A DNA stretch of 64,000 nucleotides from Gnetum montanum (GCA_015680685.1 MNCI01008086.1:376879-440878), one strand, 5' to 3'. Numbered from the stretch's first letter, positions 44,772-57,623 are shown. Numbers and translations are program-made. Notes: generated by a model not told the origin, from the sequence alone.

Positions 44772-45835
44772 TGTTGACCTTTTGGTATGTCAAAACCTTA
44801 AGGAAAATGGAGAACAAAGAATGTTTGTTGTGAACAATGTGTTTACAGGAACATGAGGACTAAGGACTTAAGAAAAATGAGATCTAAATGAGTTGATAAA
44901 TTGGAGACCTTATAAGCCAAAATAAGAGCATGAATAAGCATGGACTAAAACCAAAGACTACAAACCAAATGAAGATGCTCCAAGAATTGGGAAGAAGCCA
45001 AGTTAATTAGAGGAAGCCTCAAAAACTAGAGTTTAAAGAATTAAGGAGACATCTCTAAGAAACAGTAGACATCTCTATTGAAAAGAAATAAATCATAGGT
45101 AGATGTCTCTTAGAAATAGTAGACATTTTCATTTGAAAGTAGAAATCTCTTAGAAATAGTAGATGTCTTCATCTAAAAGTAGACGTCTTCCTAAAGACAT
45201 CTTCCTAGAGGCATCCCACTTCAAAATTAAGGCAGATCTTAAGTAGATATCCCAAATTTGAAGGAGATGTCTACATTAGTCATTTGGTAGTCATTGCACA
45301 AATTACAAGGATTTTTTGGAAACTCCAAAGTTATAAGAAGAAGCCAAATTTTGGGGAATCGAGCATCAATGATAAGAACTTGTAAGTGTAGTTACATTCT
45401 TTTCTTATATCTTTTCTTTTTCGTGTTGCCTTATAGGGTTGATGTGCTTCGTCTAAGAAGGCATCCAAATTAAGCTTGTTAGAATCCTATGGGATTGAAT
45501 GCCTTTGTAGCACAAAGAAAACTTCAGATCAAATCTTAATTTTGTAAAGGTTATCAAATCCTTGAAACCACATTCTAAGCTTGTTGGGAACTCATGGGGT
45601 TGAGTGGTTTCACAATGACAAAGCACTCAAGTGTGGTGCTTAGTGCTTATATAAGGTGTGGTGTGCTTCAAATCATATCTGATAGAGAAACAAAGTCTGA
45701 AGGTGTGCATAGATTCTATCATCTAAGTGTGGAAGTAACCAAGTTATGGAACCATGTAAAATTTTGTGTGTCGTGTGGTAGGTAAAATTTTAATTAGAAA
45801 CTTATTCATCCCTCCTTCTAAGTTCTCAATCCTCA
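44772..45835 (+). repeat. 3' LTR of E
   Basis: 1064 bp, TGTTGACC...AATCCTCA, co-linear with the 5' LTR. Contains the second palindrome array at 45046-45275. Confidence 0.85.
45046..45275. repeat. AGACGTCT palindrome array in the E 3' LTR
   Basis: Same motif set as the 5' LTR, for example TAGACGTCTT at 45180. Several copies have drifted to AGACATCT or AGATGTCT. Confidence 0.65.
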
Positions 45836-45961
45836 GAAATGTGATATGATTAAATTTCATGAACTTATTTACCTAAGTGACCAATATTATTGAATAGTGA
45901 ATTATGTAGTTATGAGTCATTATCTTCCTAATCCACACTTTTGTTAATTTATGCATATGAT
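45836..45961 (-). repeat. D 5' LTR, second fragment
   Basis: 126 bp between E and A2. It aligns with the B2 LTR directly beyond the part found at 39526-39580 (for example TCATTATCTTCCTAATCC against TCACTATCTTCCCATCTG), so E and A2 both sit in one D LTR. Confidence 0.6.
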
Positions 45962-46017
45962 TGAAACACCACCAAATTTGAACTTTGGCATCTCGAGTGC
46001 AAAATTTTCTAAGTGTT

Positions 46018-46440
46018 GAGACTATGCTTTACACTACCCTAGAGTGTACTTAGCCTCATGCAGAGCATAGTCAACACAAAGGCAATTTTTGCAAATTTTT
46101 CTAAGTGTCAAGCTAGTTGCTGCAAAATTTTCTAACTATTCAGACTACACTCTCCATTGCCCTAGAGCATAATGAAGTGTATTTAGCATGAAGGTGTAAT
46201 TTTTTGTATATTTTTTTAAGTGTTGAGACTACACTCTCTACCAGACCAAAGCATAGTTAGGCATAGTCAAATGGAAGTCAGTTTCTGCAAGTTTTGACAA
46301 GTGCTAGGACTAGGCTCACCCCTAGTCAGGAGCATAGTTAGCCTTCCATGAAGAGCATAGTCAACACATAGTCATATTTTGCAAAATTTTTCTAAGTGTT
46401 GGACTACGCTCTCCCTCAGTCCAGAGCTTAGTCAAGTGTA
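46018..46440. repeat. palindrome array in the A2 left LTR
   Basis: Five units, each with arms like GACTAYGCTCT and AGAGCATAGTC (perfect inverted complements) around an 8-12 base loop, at about 46018, 46139, 46225, 46303 and 46399. Further single AGCATAGT arms run on to 46770. Confidence 0.75.
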
Positions 46441-46840
46441 ATCAACCATAATAGTCTTCAAAGGCCTCCACAATGCAACACTGGTATTCAGCTTAGCTCC
46501 AACTCACCTCTAGCAAGTGTAGTTAGCAAAATGCATCCTTTTTATATCCCTTTTATCCCTAAAATTGTAACGATGCTCAACCCCACACAAGAGAGTGGAG
46601 AGTGTAGTCCTAGAGCATAGTCTCCAAAGTTGCATTTTTTAGGTACATTGTGCTCCTCTCAGTACATATACATTCACTTGGTAGCATAGTCATAGTCTCT
46701 TAACATCATAAAGTCCGACAAAGTACAATAGAGCACAACACTGCTAGCCTCATTGAAGAGCATAGTTGGATGAGAGCATAGCTCCAACCATTTCCTCTCC
46801 CATGTGTTAGTTACTTTACATTTCATACTAAACCTAGCCC

Positions 46841-46848
46841 TATAAATA
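46841..46848 (+). promoter_or_regulatory. TATA box of the A2 left LTR
   Basis: TATAAATA followed by CCCCA, identical to A1 at 5182. Confidence 0.7.
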
Positions 46849-47588
46849 CCCCAACCATCAAAATTTTTGAGGTTGGCAAGTTGGAAAATTTTAAGTGGGA
46901 AAATCTTTTAAGGTTGGAAAATTGAAGCATTAGCAAATTTAAGGCTTAGAAAACTAGAGACTTGGCAAACCTAAGGACCACTTGGGAGAGAACTAAAGGC
47001 ATACAGATGAAGTTGTAGATCACTGCAACCCATCGTAGTTCACTAGAACACTACAACCCATGGTATACTATAGTGGCCAACCTAGCCAGCATAGACACCA
47101 TAGGGGAACATCAATCTTTATGGCCAAACACCTTCAAGACTATGACTATACTATCCACTATGCCTATTGTACATCACATACCTTCTAACCAATTTTGTTG
47201 TTAACTATGCTTAACTCTATTTGGGGTGGTGTTTTTTTTTCTCTCTCTTTCCTTGCATTTTTAGAATTTTATTTACATTTTCTACTATTTCATTGTATAG
47301 CTACACCTAAAACTATGCTTGGGTAGCAACCCCCACATGTTGGCACCCTCATTTTCACCAAAAACCTAATTATTCCTAACCCCATTGACACTATTGACAC
47401 CACACGAACACTTAGCATCATTTTGCATTAACATCACAACTAACCACACTACACCCCTAGTTGCATTTGGTAAGTCCTTGTTCAATTGACAAGACCATTC
47501 AGGGAATTTCATTTCTACCTCCAATAGGCCCTCGCAAGGACTTGAAGTTAGGTTGTGCACCCATGAACCTCTTGATTTTCTAGCTAGC

Positions 47589-48458
47589 AACATTTTTGGT
47601 AGCTACAATTTCTAGAGCTAGAAGGAGGGCCAAACCACTTTTTCAAAATTTGTTGTGGTTGTCTTGTGTGCTCTTTGCATTTTAGTTGTCTATCAACCCA
47701 TCAATGTAGATTGGACCCCATAGTCGGTCCCCTTGGGATCCTACATAGCAACCCAAATCACACTTCTCTTCACTATTTTCCTAAGTCTCCATTCTCTCAG
47801 CATAGAAAGCGTAGTTATCTCCTAGTGTTAAGAGCATAGTCCATGGAGAGTGTACTCAATGTAGATAATGGTGTTAGCTAAAATAGGATTAGTTTTAGTC
47901 TCATCCACAGTACTCTGCAACTAGCAACCCATAGCTCTCCCTTTCACAACTTAATCTACGATCATGAATCCATATCAGACTTCGACTTCAGTGTCAAATG
48001 CACTTGACACTTTTAACATACAACAAGAGGCCAAGATTGACAATCCTAGAAATCTTGGGATGGTAGGATTGAGGTAATCCCTTAGGCTATGTTACTAAGA
48101 CCCAAAGTATGCCATGCTCAATAATGAACAATACAAATTTATATGTGCAAAGATCCAAGCATAGTTACCTGTAGATCACCTTGACATGGAGGCAAAATGA
48201 GACTTCAAACTAATCAATCAGGATGGATGAGAGTATATCCCTTCATCAATTGAAATCATTCCATTCACAGAGCCCCACTACTGGTTGTTATCCTTGCTCA
48301 TCTAAGTAAGTGAGTGCAATGTGGGAATTGACAATGAGGAAGTCCTACAAGAGAAATAAGATGAGTTCAAAGCATGCTCCAAATACAAGAGCCCCTTTTG
48401 CACTATCTTCCAATAACCACTCCCTAGTTTGGCCCCCCTTTCATTTAGTTCACCCATC
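47589..48458 (+). other. A2 interior left of B3
   Basis: Leader and possibly the start of the coding part. GAGCATAGT arms recur near 47829. No domain could be recognised; Ogre elements often carry an extra ORF here, but none is supported. Confidence 0.45.
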
Positions 48459-48463
48459 CTCCC
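48459..48463. repeat. target duplication of B3, left
   Basis: CTCCC here and at 57619-57623, a perfect 5-bp duplication. Confidence 0.9.
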
Positions 48464-49320
48464 TAATGAATTATAGTTTGCTAGGCCCCGATATTGGATA
48501 CAAGATATTGGGTACGCGATATTGCTACATGGGTAACGATATTGTATACATGATATCATGATTCTGATGTTAGCCTATAAATATAGCACTCGGGCACACA
48601 AGAAGGGAGTCATTAGTTAGTTATTAGGATTCAAGAGTCTTTTTGTTAATTTTTAGTTCTTTTCCCAAGTGCATGCCCGCAGTGTGATGCTTGTATTTGT
48701 ACAGAACCTTTGTTCGAGTGTGACATACTTGGACATGCATACAGTTAGCAATAAAGATTGAGATTACTCCATCATTGCAGCATTCACTTAGTTTCTAATC
48801 ATTTAATTATTGATTATTATTTTTTATTTTCTTAGTCAATATTTCTTTACCATCATTTACTATTTTTGTTGATAATGTGGAATGAGTACATCTTAACCAC
48901 GAACATTTTAATTGTCACTACGTGGTAACCCAATAGCATATCAAGTAGTGCTTTGAGTGATGTGTGCTTGGTAATTCTAGAAGTAGTACATGAATTCCAA
49001 GATGTGTATAGATGATTAAGGATGGATGCTCATCACACTCCAACCAACTTAGATTTTATTTTCCATTGTCTATTAGTTTACTCAAGTTATTTCTCATTGT
49101 CTTTAGGAGTAGCATAGTATTAGAAATCACAACATACGCCTCATGCTAGACTAAATCATATGTGACAAAGAAATTACTTGTCTAGGTGGGAAGAAAAAGA
49201 ACTACAATCAACATGTAACTATTTAGGTTCCACAACTAGTCTGTCTACAGATTTTGACCAAATCACGCGTACATGCTCATATTCATATGGTTAAGTGTAG
49301 GGATACCTCACTGCTCATCA
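48464..49320 (+). repeat. 5' LTR of B3
   Basis: 857 bp, TAATGAATT...GCTCATCA. Four GATATTG/GATATC boxes (48488-48559), TATA box TATAAATA at 48576, AATAAAGATTGAGATTAC near 48751. Differs from the 3' LTR by roughly one base in eight over the first part by eye. Confidence 0.9.
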
Positions 49321-49338
49321 TGGCACTATTGTTGGGGA
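49321..49338 (+). other. primer binding site of B3 (tRNA-Asp type)
   Basis: TGGCACTATTGTTGGGGA, five differences from the tRNA-Asp complement, all C-to-T or G-to-A. Confidence 0.85.
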
Positions 49339-49452
49339 TGGTGCTAATTATCTAGATTAGTTATATCATACAAGATCACTATAGCAAAGTATTAACAATA
49401 TATCCTTTAGAAAGGAAATTAATTTCAATTAAGTCACACATAATTTACAATA

Positions 49453-51795
49453 ATGTATCTCTCACAAGACAATGTTAATGCAACATATGGCATGGAAATT
49501 CATTGGAGAACCAATGAAATTTATGATGATGATGAAGTTTAGAATACTCAATCTTACGTAGGAGTCTCATATGTCCATGGACACCCCAACGATACTCAAG
49601 GACTCTTTTCATCCAACTTAAACACATCTAGTAAGGATGGGGCATCTCCTAGAATGAGGCAGCTTGTAAGGCCTAAGACCTTCTCAATGGTTAGCAAGAC
49701 TACATCAGGAGATGATTGGGAGACTTACAAAAGTCATGATGAGTCTTCTAGTTCTTTCTCTTCCTTTGCTCTTTCAATGTTAGGTTATGAAACAAATGCC
49801 TATTTCTTAAGGGGTTAGCATAGAAACAAAAATTGAACCCATGGGCAAAATCAAGAATGCCAACATAAACATCGACAACATCATCCCAACTCACAAGCCT
49901 ACAACTTATTTAGTTATGATGAACCCCTACTAGCCACTAAAAGCCTAATGCATATAATAGAGGCTATTTAGATATCCCGTAGGCATCATAAGCAAAGTTG
50001 TCTACTTAGGATTGATTTTTACAACTTTTCCAATTTTTCAAGAGGTTATTATTTAGATTTGCAACATCATTTGAAGCCTTCTATGATTCCTATGCATGGA
50101 AAAATCTTGATAATGGGTGGCAAAGACTTAAGCTCTTCCCTATGACACTCATTGGTGAATCAAAAGTATGGTATAGGTCCTTGAAACCAAAATCAATTTG
50201 CCATTGGCCAACAATGGTAGAACTCTTCAATGAAAGATATCAAACCTATGTAAGAGTGTTAACCTTGAGAAGAAAAATCCAAGAATGGAAACAAGGGCAA
50301 CATGAACCCTTGGACATGGCCTTAGAAAGATATTACTCATTGATAAATGACTACCTAGGCCATGGGTTCTCTAAGGAAAGGCTAATGTCTCACATCATGG
50401 ATGGGCTCTATAATGAAACAAGGGAGATCCTAGGGATGTATGTCCTAGGTCAAGTATATGAACTAAAAATTCACCAATTCCAAGAGCTTATTAATCAGTT
50501 AGCAAAAGAAGAAGGAGAGGTAGCCAAATGGAAGAATGTTGAAATATCTCAATAGGACCAAACTCTTAAAGTAATAAAGGTCCATAGTCATTAAGAGGAG
50601 AAATCAACTCACCATGAAGAGGTGGAACCATTTTCATCTTTGCTAATACTAAAATTAGTAGATGAAATCGAGGAAAAGATTAATAAGATGATGGAAAGGG
50701 TACATGAAAAATGTGGAGAATATGCAAATATTATCAAAGGTAAAACCATGCATGATCACTCTAACACCCAAAACAAATAGAGGGTGCCAAACTGAGAAAT
50801 AGGATAGAACACCATTCAACAACCAGAAGGAAGGGTTGAAGGAAATAAGGATAGGGGCCAATGTTTTCTTGTACAATCAACCCAAAGACCAATGTCTAAT
50901 CTTGTCACATCTGCATGAAAATTGGAAAAAAATTCTACATCTAGATTTTGTATAGAAGTGCTATGTTCAACTGTAGTGGCAAAATCCTTAGTCATGGGGG
51001 AGACCATCACTAAATTAGCCTTAACCTTCATATGCCTTGACACCAAGTGCTTATTATGTTCAACATCCTATTTCTCCAACTAGATCAACATCCTCTATTT
51101 CACCTCATCATTATCATTCTCTTGAGTATCATCAACCCATGTCCTCTCCTACAGGATCACCAACTCATATTCCTTGCACTTCTTCTTACTCTCAATATTC
51201 TCATCCTTCACCTCCTTCTACATTGCCATCAGTAGCATTGGAAGGTTTTGCACCATAGCACCAACCAATGAACATTACTTATGTTGCTATTGTCAATAGC
51301 AGTGGAATTCCTCCACAACATCAAAAGCATCCTTTATTTAGGCATGACCATAGGAAGAGACAACATGATTCTGAAACCATTGCATCTTCCAACTCAACAC
51401 AGGCCCAGCACTGTGATGAACTTTACTATTCAAACTCAATGCCTCCTATTACCTTATCTGGGCCACCAATTAATACTCCAACAACCATGTGACCCAATGA
51501 ATGTAACCACGTAGGAAGACATATTGATCCTTGCATATCATCTTATGGTCATGGGCGTCATAGTGGATTAGCTTCTTATCAGATGATCACATCTTATAAT
51601 CTACCCCACTATGCCTACTTTAATCAAATGTGTGAAGCCTAATTTGGGTACATTCCTGCCACCACATCAAAAGATACCCAGTGTTTTGGATATGACTAGA
51701 CCTCAATATTTCCAATATGCATGGATCCAAATTTTTCATTTATTAATTTTCACCATGATCAAAGGTGTAGTCATGGGGGATACCTCCCATTCTAA
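49453..51795 (+). pseudogene. B3 gag, Athila type with N-terminal insertion
   Basis: ATG 49453 to TAA 51793-51795. Relative to B1 and B2 it has about 240 extra bases near 49600-49850, coding a Ser-rich stretch (DESSSSFSSFALSM). A frameshift lies near 50090. The gag domain is open at 50142-50555 (KVWYRSLKP, EPLDMALERYYSLI). The zinc knuckle is no longer readable. The tail is Pro/Ser/Gln-rich as in the other copies. Confidence 0.8.
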
Positions 51796-53220
51796 CAAGC
51801 AGAATTAGTAAATTTTTTTCCTTTTCTTTGGTTTTACAATTTTTCTTTTCCAATTTTTCATTTTCTAATTCTTCATCTTTCAATTTTTCATTTTATCTTT
51901 TTGAGCGTAATCTCATATGTGAATAAAATACACATGTGACCTATCGATTGAGGTGTTGTTCTATGCTATCAAGTCACAGGTGATTAATTATTTGAATAGT
52001 GAGCCCACAACATCCACCCACCCCTTCTATTAATAAGAGGTTCTACTCTAGGTACGATGATAATCTTTTCATCATTAAAACTTAAAGTAACTTTGTACTC
52101 ATTATGCCCAAAGAAAAAAGTGAAAAACTAAGAGGAAATAGCTAGGGTGTGGCATCAAGGGAACTTGTGGATTCTCTTTGGTGATAGCTGTATGTGCTAT
52201 CATGTAGCTTGGTTGTACTAAGGTTCTTGTAGATCTAATGGAAAATGGGAGTAAGAGTAATAAAGGCACTCAATAAAGAAACTCAATGCTATTCTAGAGG
52301 GTTCCACTAGAAAGAAAGCACCCATGCCTAAAGGTTGGTGGCTTCACTAGATCACCATTGGAAATGATAAAGTGCAAAGTAGCTAGAAGAAGAAAATTAG
52401 CAAAGAAAAGATCAAGAAGAATGTGCCACAAAGAAATTCAAATCATTCCTCCCTTGGAAAAAATGCCAAGTGATCGTACACCTTACTATCATGATGATCT
52501 TATGGTTGTCTATCATTGAGATGAAATAATGCGATGTCACTGATTAGAGGTATGAAATTGGTTTTGATCTTAGAGCGAAAGGCTAATGGTACCTTAATCA
52601 TGCACAACACTTTGGATTCATTATGCTTAAGGTAAGTTACCTCATGTCTCAATCTTTGCAATCCCTTCTACGATTCATCCCATCCCATTGTCCAAGTATT
52701 TCTAACTTGTGTCTTGTGTGAAATAGAATTCATACCTCATACATGATGATATTTAACATATGTGTGTTTTGTTGCACTAGTGTAGATTACATTTAACCCT
52801 TATAGTGCCTACAAACATTTTAAAGTGTGGTTATGCAAGGGCATGATAGGTTGAAACTTGCTTTCGGGAGGACCCACTTGCATAACTTTTGTAATTTGTA
52901 CTTATTACACACCACCACATCATCTTATACCCTCTGAGTACTACATTGCTGAATTTATTCTTTCCTTTATCATCATTTCAACCCAAACGTTCCTATGCAC
53001 CAATAGATGTCCTTTTTCCTCACCCTCTTCAAGAACTTCATTGTATAATTCCACTTTATTACACTTTTGGTGCATTAATGACCACTTAACATTACCCTAG
53101 ACATTTCAAATCTACCATAAATCCTACATTTTTGGCCATAAAAACTAAAAAATTCATCAATTTTACTGAGTACCCTATTTTGGAAGGGATGTGTATCGAG
53201 TACCCAGTATTAGGTCTAAT
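51796..53220 (+). other. B3 spacer between gag and internal promoter
   Basis: Co-linear with the B1 and B2 spacers; no supported ORF. The tRNA-like segment is at about 51935-52045 (GTGACCTATCGATTGAGG), more decayed than in the other copies. Confidence 0.55.
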
Positions 53221-53279
53221 GCAATATTGGGTATGCACTAGCGTGTACATGCTATCATGTCCATAAAACCTATATATAT
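53205..53279 (+). promoter_or_regulatory. B3 internal promoter-like block ahead of ORF2
   Basis: CAATATTGGGTATGCAC and GCTATCATG boxes followed by AAAACCTATATATATG. The TATA run is kept; the boxes have drifted more than in B1 and B2. The leader to 53791 has no supported ORF. Confidence 0.5.
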
Positions 53280-53791
53280 GAACACCCTATGCACATCAAC
53301 ATCATTTTCAACTATTCACGTGAGGGAAGTTATTGCAATTTTCCTCCACGATTTCTCATGCTTTACACACCTACCATTTAACCATTAATATCTTGCTCAT
53401 TAATGCTTTGATTCTTCTTCCAATTGAACCTACTTAAACTTGGAGTGTTTAACTCAGTTGTGGGGAAAGGGTACTCTCCAAGTTGTGCATAACATTTTTG
53501 AAATTCGTTGTCTCCTAAAAGATATCATAGGGGTAAGTGATCTTAAGAAATGCTAAGAACTTATGCCAAAGTAATTTTATTCCTTCACCCAAATCATGAA
53601 AATTATTATTGGAGATACTGGATCAAATTGGGACTGACATTAAAAATTTTAAGGGGATTTCCTTGAAAATTTCTAACTTTGAAATCACACAAAGTAAGAA
53701 TTCAAAATTCATTAAAGGAAATGAGTAAGGTATAAGATAATTAAATTTTGTTAAATGAACTTACTAATAATTAATCCTGGTATGGTTACAA

Positions 53792-56588
53792 ATGGCCCTT
53801 AAACAAGGACAATAGGGAGGACCCTCTCAAGGTGTATCCAAATTCCCAAGGAGAGGAAAAGGCCAAGGACCTCCCATAGAACATGCAGAACAGGAGGCAT
53901 AATCATTTAGTATTCATCAAGAAATCCCTGTTACTGCACAATCTGGGCAAGCAAAAGGTGAAGTTAGGGCACCTGAACAAGGACAACATCTCACGTTGTC
54001 TCCAGAATGTGTTCAGATGGTTTGGGAAAGGTCCACATCAGTTGTAGTGATCGTGGAACTTAATTTTGGACCTTTTACAAAATTTTCCCTTGAGTTAATC
54101 AAGGATCAACTCAAAAGATCTCCACTATGACCTATCCTCTCAGATAGTGGTGAATGGTCTTTGGGGAAGACCTATCAATTTTTGCATAATAAAGTGGAAG
54201 GCACCACCACTGACATTGGTGGAATTTTAGTTGATTTCTTGTGAAGGCCATTTTAGAAGTTCTAAATCTTCCAAATATAGGGCCCAAAGTTGCACATCTA
54301 CCCACTCACTCAGATGCTGATGCACAAAAAGTATGGTTAAAGAGGTCATATGGTAAGGAGGAAAAAACATATGGGGAGCTCACCTTTGAAGAGAGAATCT
54401 ATTTCAAAATTGGCACCTATCACATCTTCCCAATAAAAGGACTAAAAAAGATCTCCACCTATGCAGCCAAAGGAAGCACAATCTTGATGGGCAAGGTTGG
54501 TGCCAATTTTCCCCATTTATATCTAACAGAAATACTAAGGTGGTTCAAAGAATGTAAGACAGGAAAATTTGCATTTCCTTTCCCCTATCTAATTAGGAAA
54601 CTATGTCAGCATGCTAGAATTCTGGGGTAAACTAATGACATTCCCAGAAAAGCTCAAAATGTCTCATATGCTAAATTACTGAAACCACCAACACCAAGGA
54701 AAGATGTTGGTGAAACACTAGAGCTAGAATAAGAGCAAACAATTGGGCCCACTACACCTCAAATAGTAGGGCCTAGCCAACTTCTAGACATGAGGCCCAA
54801 TCAAAAATAAGAAGCAAGGTCCAACATGTAGCCCACGGGCCAGCAGGACCAACCACCACCACCACCGCAAGATTACCGACCATTGATGAGCCATCTTAGG
54901 GCCATCGTAGAAACGATCAGCTGGGGAAGTCATGATGAAGCCAACCTCTTCAAGGTAATTGATGATGTCATATAGTCCATGATCTCAATTGATCATGCAT
55001 AGGGTGAGGTCTCCATACAAACAAGAGGAGGGAAATCACATTGGTTACAACAAATTTCTAGGAATGTTGCATCTTTTCAAGTGTAATTAGAAACTGGTGA
55101 AGGTGTCATAGTAGTGGTCATGCAACACCAAGATGTAGTTGGAGTAGCAGAAGTGGTCACAAACCACATCAAAGAGTTATTTAATGTCCCTGTTGTGCCA
55201 TTGGTGGATCTCATAGGAGCACGCAATACTCAAGTTCTAGCTAGTCCCTCGATGACTCCTGTGGAACATGAGGATGCTCTAGATCATTTGCTACAAATAG
55301 AAAAAGTAATGATGTCCTTGTTTGACATCCCCCAAGATGTCACAGCAGCATAATTAGACCTCATTTCCTCAAAGGAAAAGTTGGTTATCACTCAAGTTAG
55401 GGACAAACACATAGAACATGAGTTGAGAAGACTCCAGGAGAAGTTCATTGCCCTACAAGCCGCACAATGGAATCCATCCCAACTTATCCCAGTCAACTAG
55501 CTAGAATTATTTTGGATGAAGCAACTAAATAAATTGTTAGAAGATAATAAAAGGGTAGCAATGGAAAAGGAGAAGGCTAATTGGGATTCTTTGAAAGCAC
55601 AAGCCCAAACATATACACATGCAAAAACACTCAAGGCCTTAAAAAAAGAATATAAACTTCTTGCTACCAAGAATCTTTAGTTGACAATAACTAAAAAATA
55701 AAAGAATGTTCTCTAGGATAATTTTCGGAAAATGTGAGAACAACTAATAAGGATCAACAAAGACATGAATCACTTAGCTAGAGTAAACATGACCCTCTCA
55801 ATAAAGGAGGTACACGTCATTCATCAAAAGACATCCATCAAAATAAGCGCATGGAAAAACGAAGCTAAGTGATATGAAAAATGAGAAGAACATTTTCAAG
55901 ACCATGTGGGGATGTATAAGTATATCATCAAAAAAAAGATCCATATGGCTAAGATCCATATCAATGCTTTCAATGCTCAAAACACTGACTGGTAGGCCAT
56001 ACTGGACACTTGCGCCTTTGCCCACTAAGCAGAATTATAGAGTCAGGACTTGCAAATCTAGGATCTAACTGAATATATGGAGTTCGCAAACCTACGATAT
56101 GCCAACTTCACCATGTTAGTAATAGGATGCCTAAGGATAGAGTTAAAAAAGCAGGTAGCTACCACCTACGCCAAATATGAAGTAGAATTTTTTGAACACG
56201 AAAAGACACTACAAAAATTGGAGATAGTAAATTCTAAGTTGAAGGTTGTAAAAGCTATCTACCAAGGTCAAAAAGATGTTGTCGTAGATTTGGCTTGATG
56301 GCTCAGGATTATCATGAATGTAGAGATAAAGCCAAAGCCTACAAGGAGGAACAATTATTATTTGTAGCCTAGTATGTAAAAGCCAATCAAATGTTTTCAC
56401 AACTATTGTGTCCATAGGAGGTGTCGACTCCATCAAATATTAAAACATCAGCATGGATGACACATGATCCCCAAATAGAAGAAGAAAAACTTTAGGCACT
56501 CCTTCAGAGGTATCCATTTCCAAAGCCTAAAGCAAAAGGTAAGGGGAAAAAGACCATAGAGGAGCCACCACCACTAGGAACCACATGA
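53792..56588 (+). pseudogene. B3 ORF2: ATHILA ORF-1/plant transposon-like domain plus long coiled coil
   Basis: ATG 53792 to TGA 56586-56588, about 930 codons, net shift of one base. The N-terminal domain is open at 54241-54630 (LEVLNLPNIGPKVAHL, FKIGTYHIFPIKGLKKIST, LMGKVGANFPHLYLTEILRW, FAFPFPYLIRKLCQHA). The middle (55114-55353) has HIKELFNVPVVPLVDL and FDIPQDVTAA; a long charged helical part follows, then the conserved DLTEYMEFANLRYANF segment near 56060. Codon 8 is TAG, as in B1. Same order of parts as B2. Confidence 0.7.
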
Positions 56589-56777
56589 GTTCTAACAATC
56601 TTGTATTTTTTATTTTTTGTTGGTGTCCTAATTTTGTTTTGTTTAATTCCACACTGCAGCATGAAATAATTCATAGTTAGTCCATAATCCCATACCTATC
56701 CACTGTGTAATCAAATGAACTTGTTCTCATTTTGTTTGTTTAACTTGAGGATTTGTTATTATTCAGTTGTGTGGGTG

Positions 56778-57618
56778 TGATGAATCACAATTTGCCAAGC
56801 CTCAATATTGGATACACAATATTGAGTACATGATATTTCCATCTAGGTAATGATATTGTATACACAATATTGTGATTTTTGTATTAGCCTATAAATATAG
56901 CACTTGGGCGCATAGGAAGGGAGTCATTAGTTAGTCATTAGGAGTCAAAAGTCTTTTTCTTAATTTTTAGTTCTTTTCCCAAGTGCATGCCCGCAGTGTG
57001 ATGCTTGTAATTGTATGGAATCTTTGTTCAAGTGTGATGTACTTGAACACGCACACAATTGGTAATAAAGATTGAGATTACTCCATCATTGCAGAATTCA
57101 CTTAGTTTCTAATTATTAAATTATTGATTATTATTTATTATTTTCTTAGTTAATATTTCTTTATTATCATTTACTCTTTCTATTGATAATGCAAAATGAG
57201 TATGTCTTAACCACGAACATTTAAGTGTCACTACGTAGTAACCCAGTAGCATATCAAGTAGTGCTTCGAGTGATGTATGCTTGGTAATCCTTGAAGTAGT
57301 ACACAAAGTCCAAGATGCATAGGGATGATTAAGGATGGATGATCATCACACTTATACTAGCTTAGATTTTATTTTTCATTGTCTATTAGTTTACTTAAGT
57401 TATTTCTCATTGTCTTATTAGAAATCACATCATACACCTCATGCTAGACTAAACCATACATGACAAAGCAATTACTAGTCTAGGTGGGAATACAATGAAC
57501 TACAATCAACATGTAACTATCTAGGTGCTACAACTAGTCTGTCTGTAGATTTTGACCAAAACGCACGTACATGCTCATATTCATATGGTTGAATGTAGGG
57601 GTACCTCATCGCTCATCA
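56778..57618 (+). repeat. 3' LTR of B3
   Basis: 841 bp, TGATGAATC...GCTCATCA. GT-rich polypurine remnant (GTTGTGTGGGTG) precedes it. TATA box at 56890. CTCCC follows. Confidence 0.9.
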
Positions 57619-57623
57619 CTCCC
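57619..57623. repeat. target duplication of B3, right
   Basis: CTCCC, identical to 48459-48463. Confidence 0.9.

Larger units (their letters stand above)
39581..45835 (+). mobile_element. E: Ty1/copia element (SIRE/Tork-like)
   Basis: 6.3 kb. LTRs at both ends, tRNA-Met-type primer site, then gag remnant, protease, integrase, reverse transcriptase and RNase H in copia order. It sits in the D 5' LTR. Target duplication is not clear: bases before (TATGT) and after (GAAAT) do not match, perhaps because the left junction has gained bases. Confidence 0.85.
12433..45961 (-). mobile_element. D: Athila-like Ty3/gypsy host element, split by four insertions
   Basis: On the minus strand, read from right to left: 5' LTR pieces (45836-45961 and 39526-39580), primer site (39507-39524), gag (to about 36741), protease (36720-36357), start of reverse transcriptase (27513-27002), rest of reverse transcriptase, RNase H and integrase (14870-12433). 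The gaps are filled by A2, E, B2 and C. The 3' LTR is not in the window; the B1 LTR abuts the integrase end. Its gag, primer site and LTR end are homologous to family B, making D the kind of autonomous element family B derives from. Confidence 0.75.
45962..47588 (+). repeat. left LTR of A2
   Basis: Start TGAAACACCACCAAATTTG equals the right LTR start at 63426. The right end is uncertain: alignment with A1 suggests about 47588, but a break near 47336 (CCCCCACA) is possible. TATA box at 46841. Confidence 0.65.
48464..57618 (+). mobile_element. B3: complete pol-less Athila-type element
   Basis: 9.2 kb with both LTRs, primer site, gag, spacer, internal promoter-like block, ORF2. Perfect CTCCC target duplication. 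Forms a separate subfamily: LTR regulatory half and gag N-terminal part differ from B1 and B2. Inserted in A2. Confidence 0.92.

Noticed and set aside
48310-48561. 83-residue plus-strand frame and its minus-strand partner
   Set aside because: They cross the B3 insertion junction at 48463/48464, so they cannot be an old gene.
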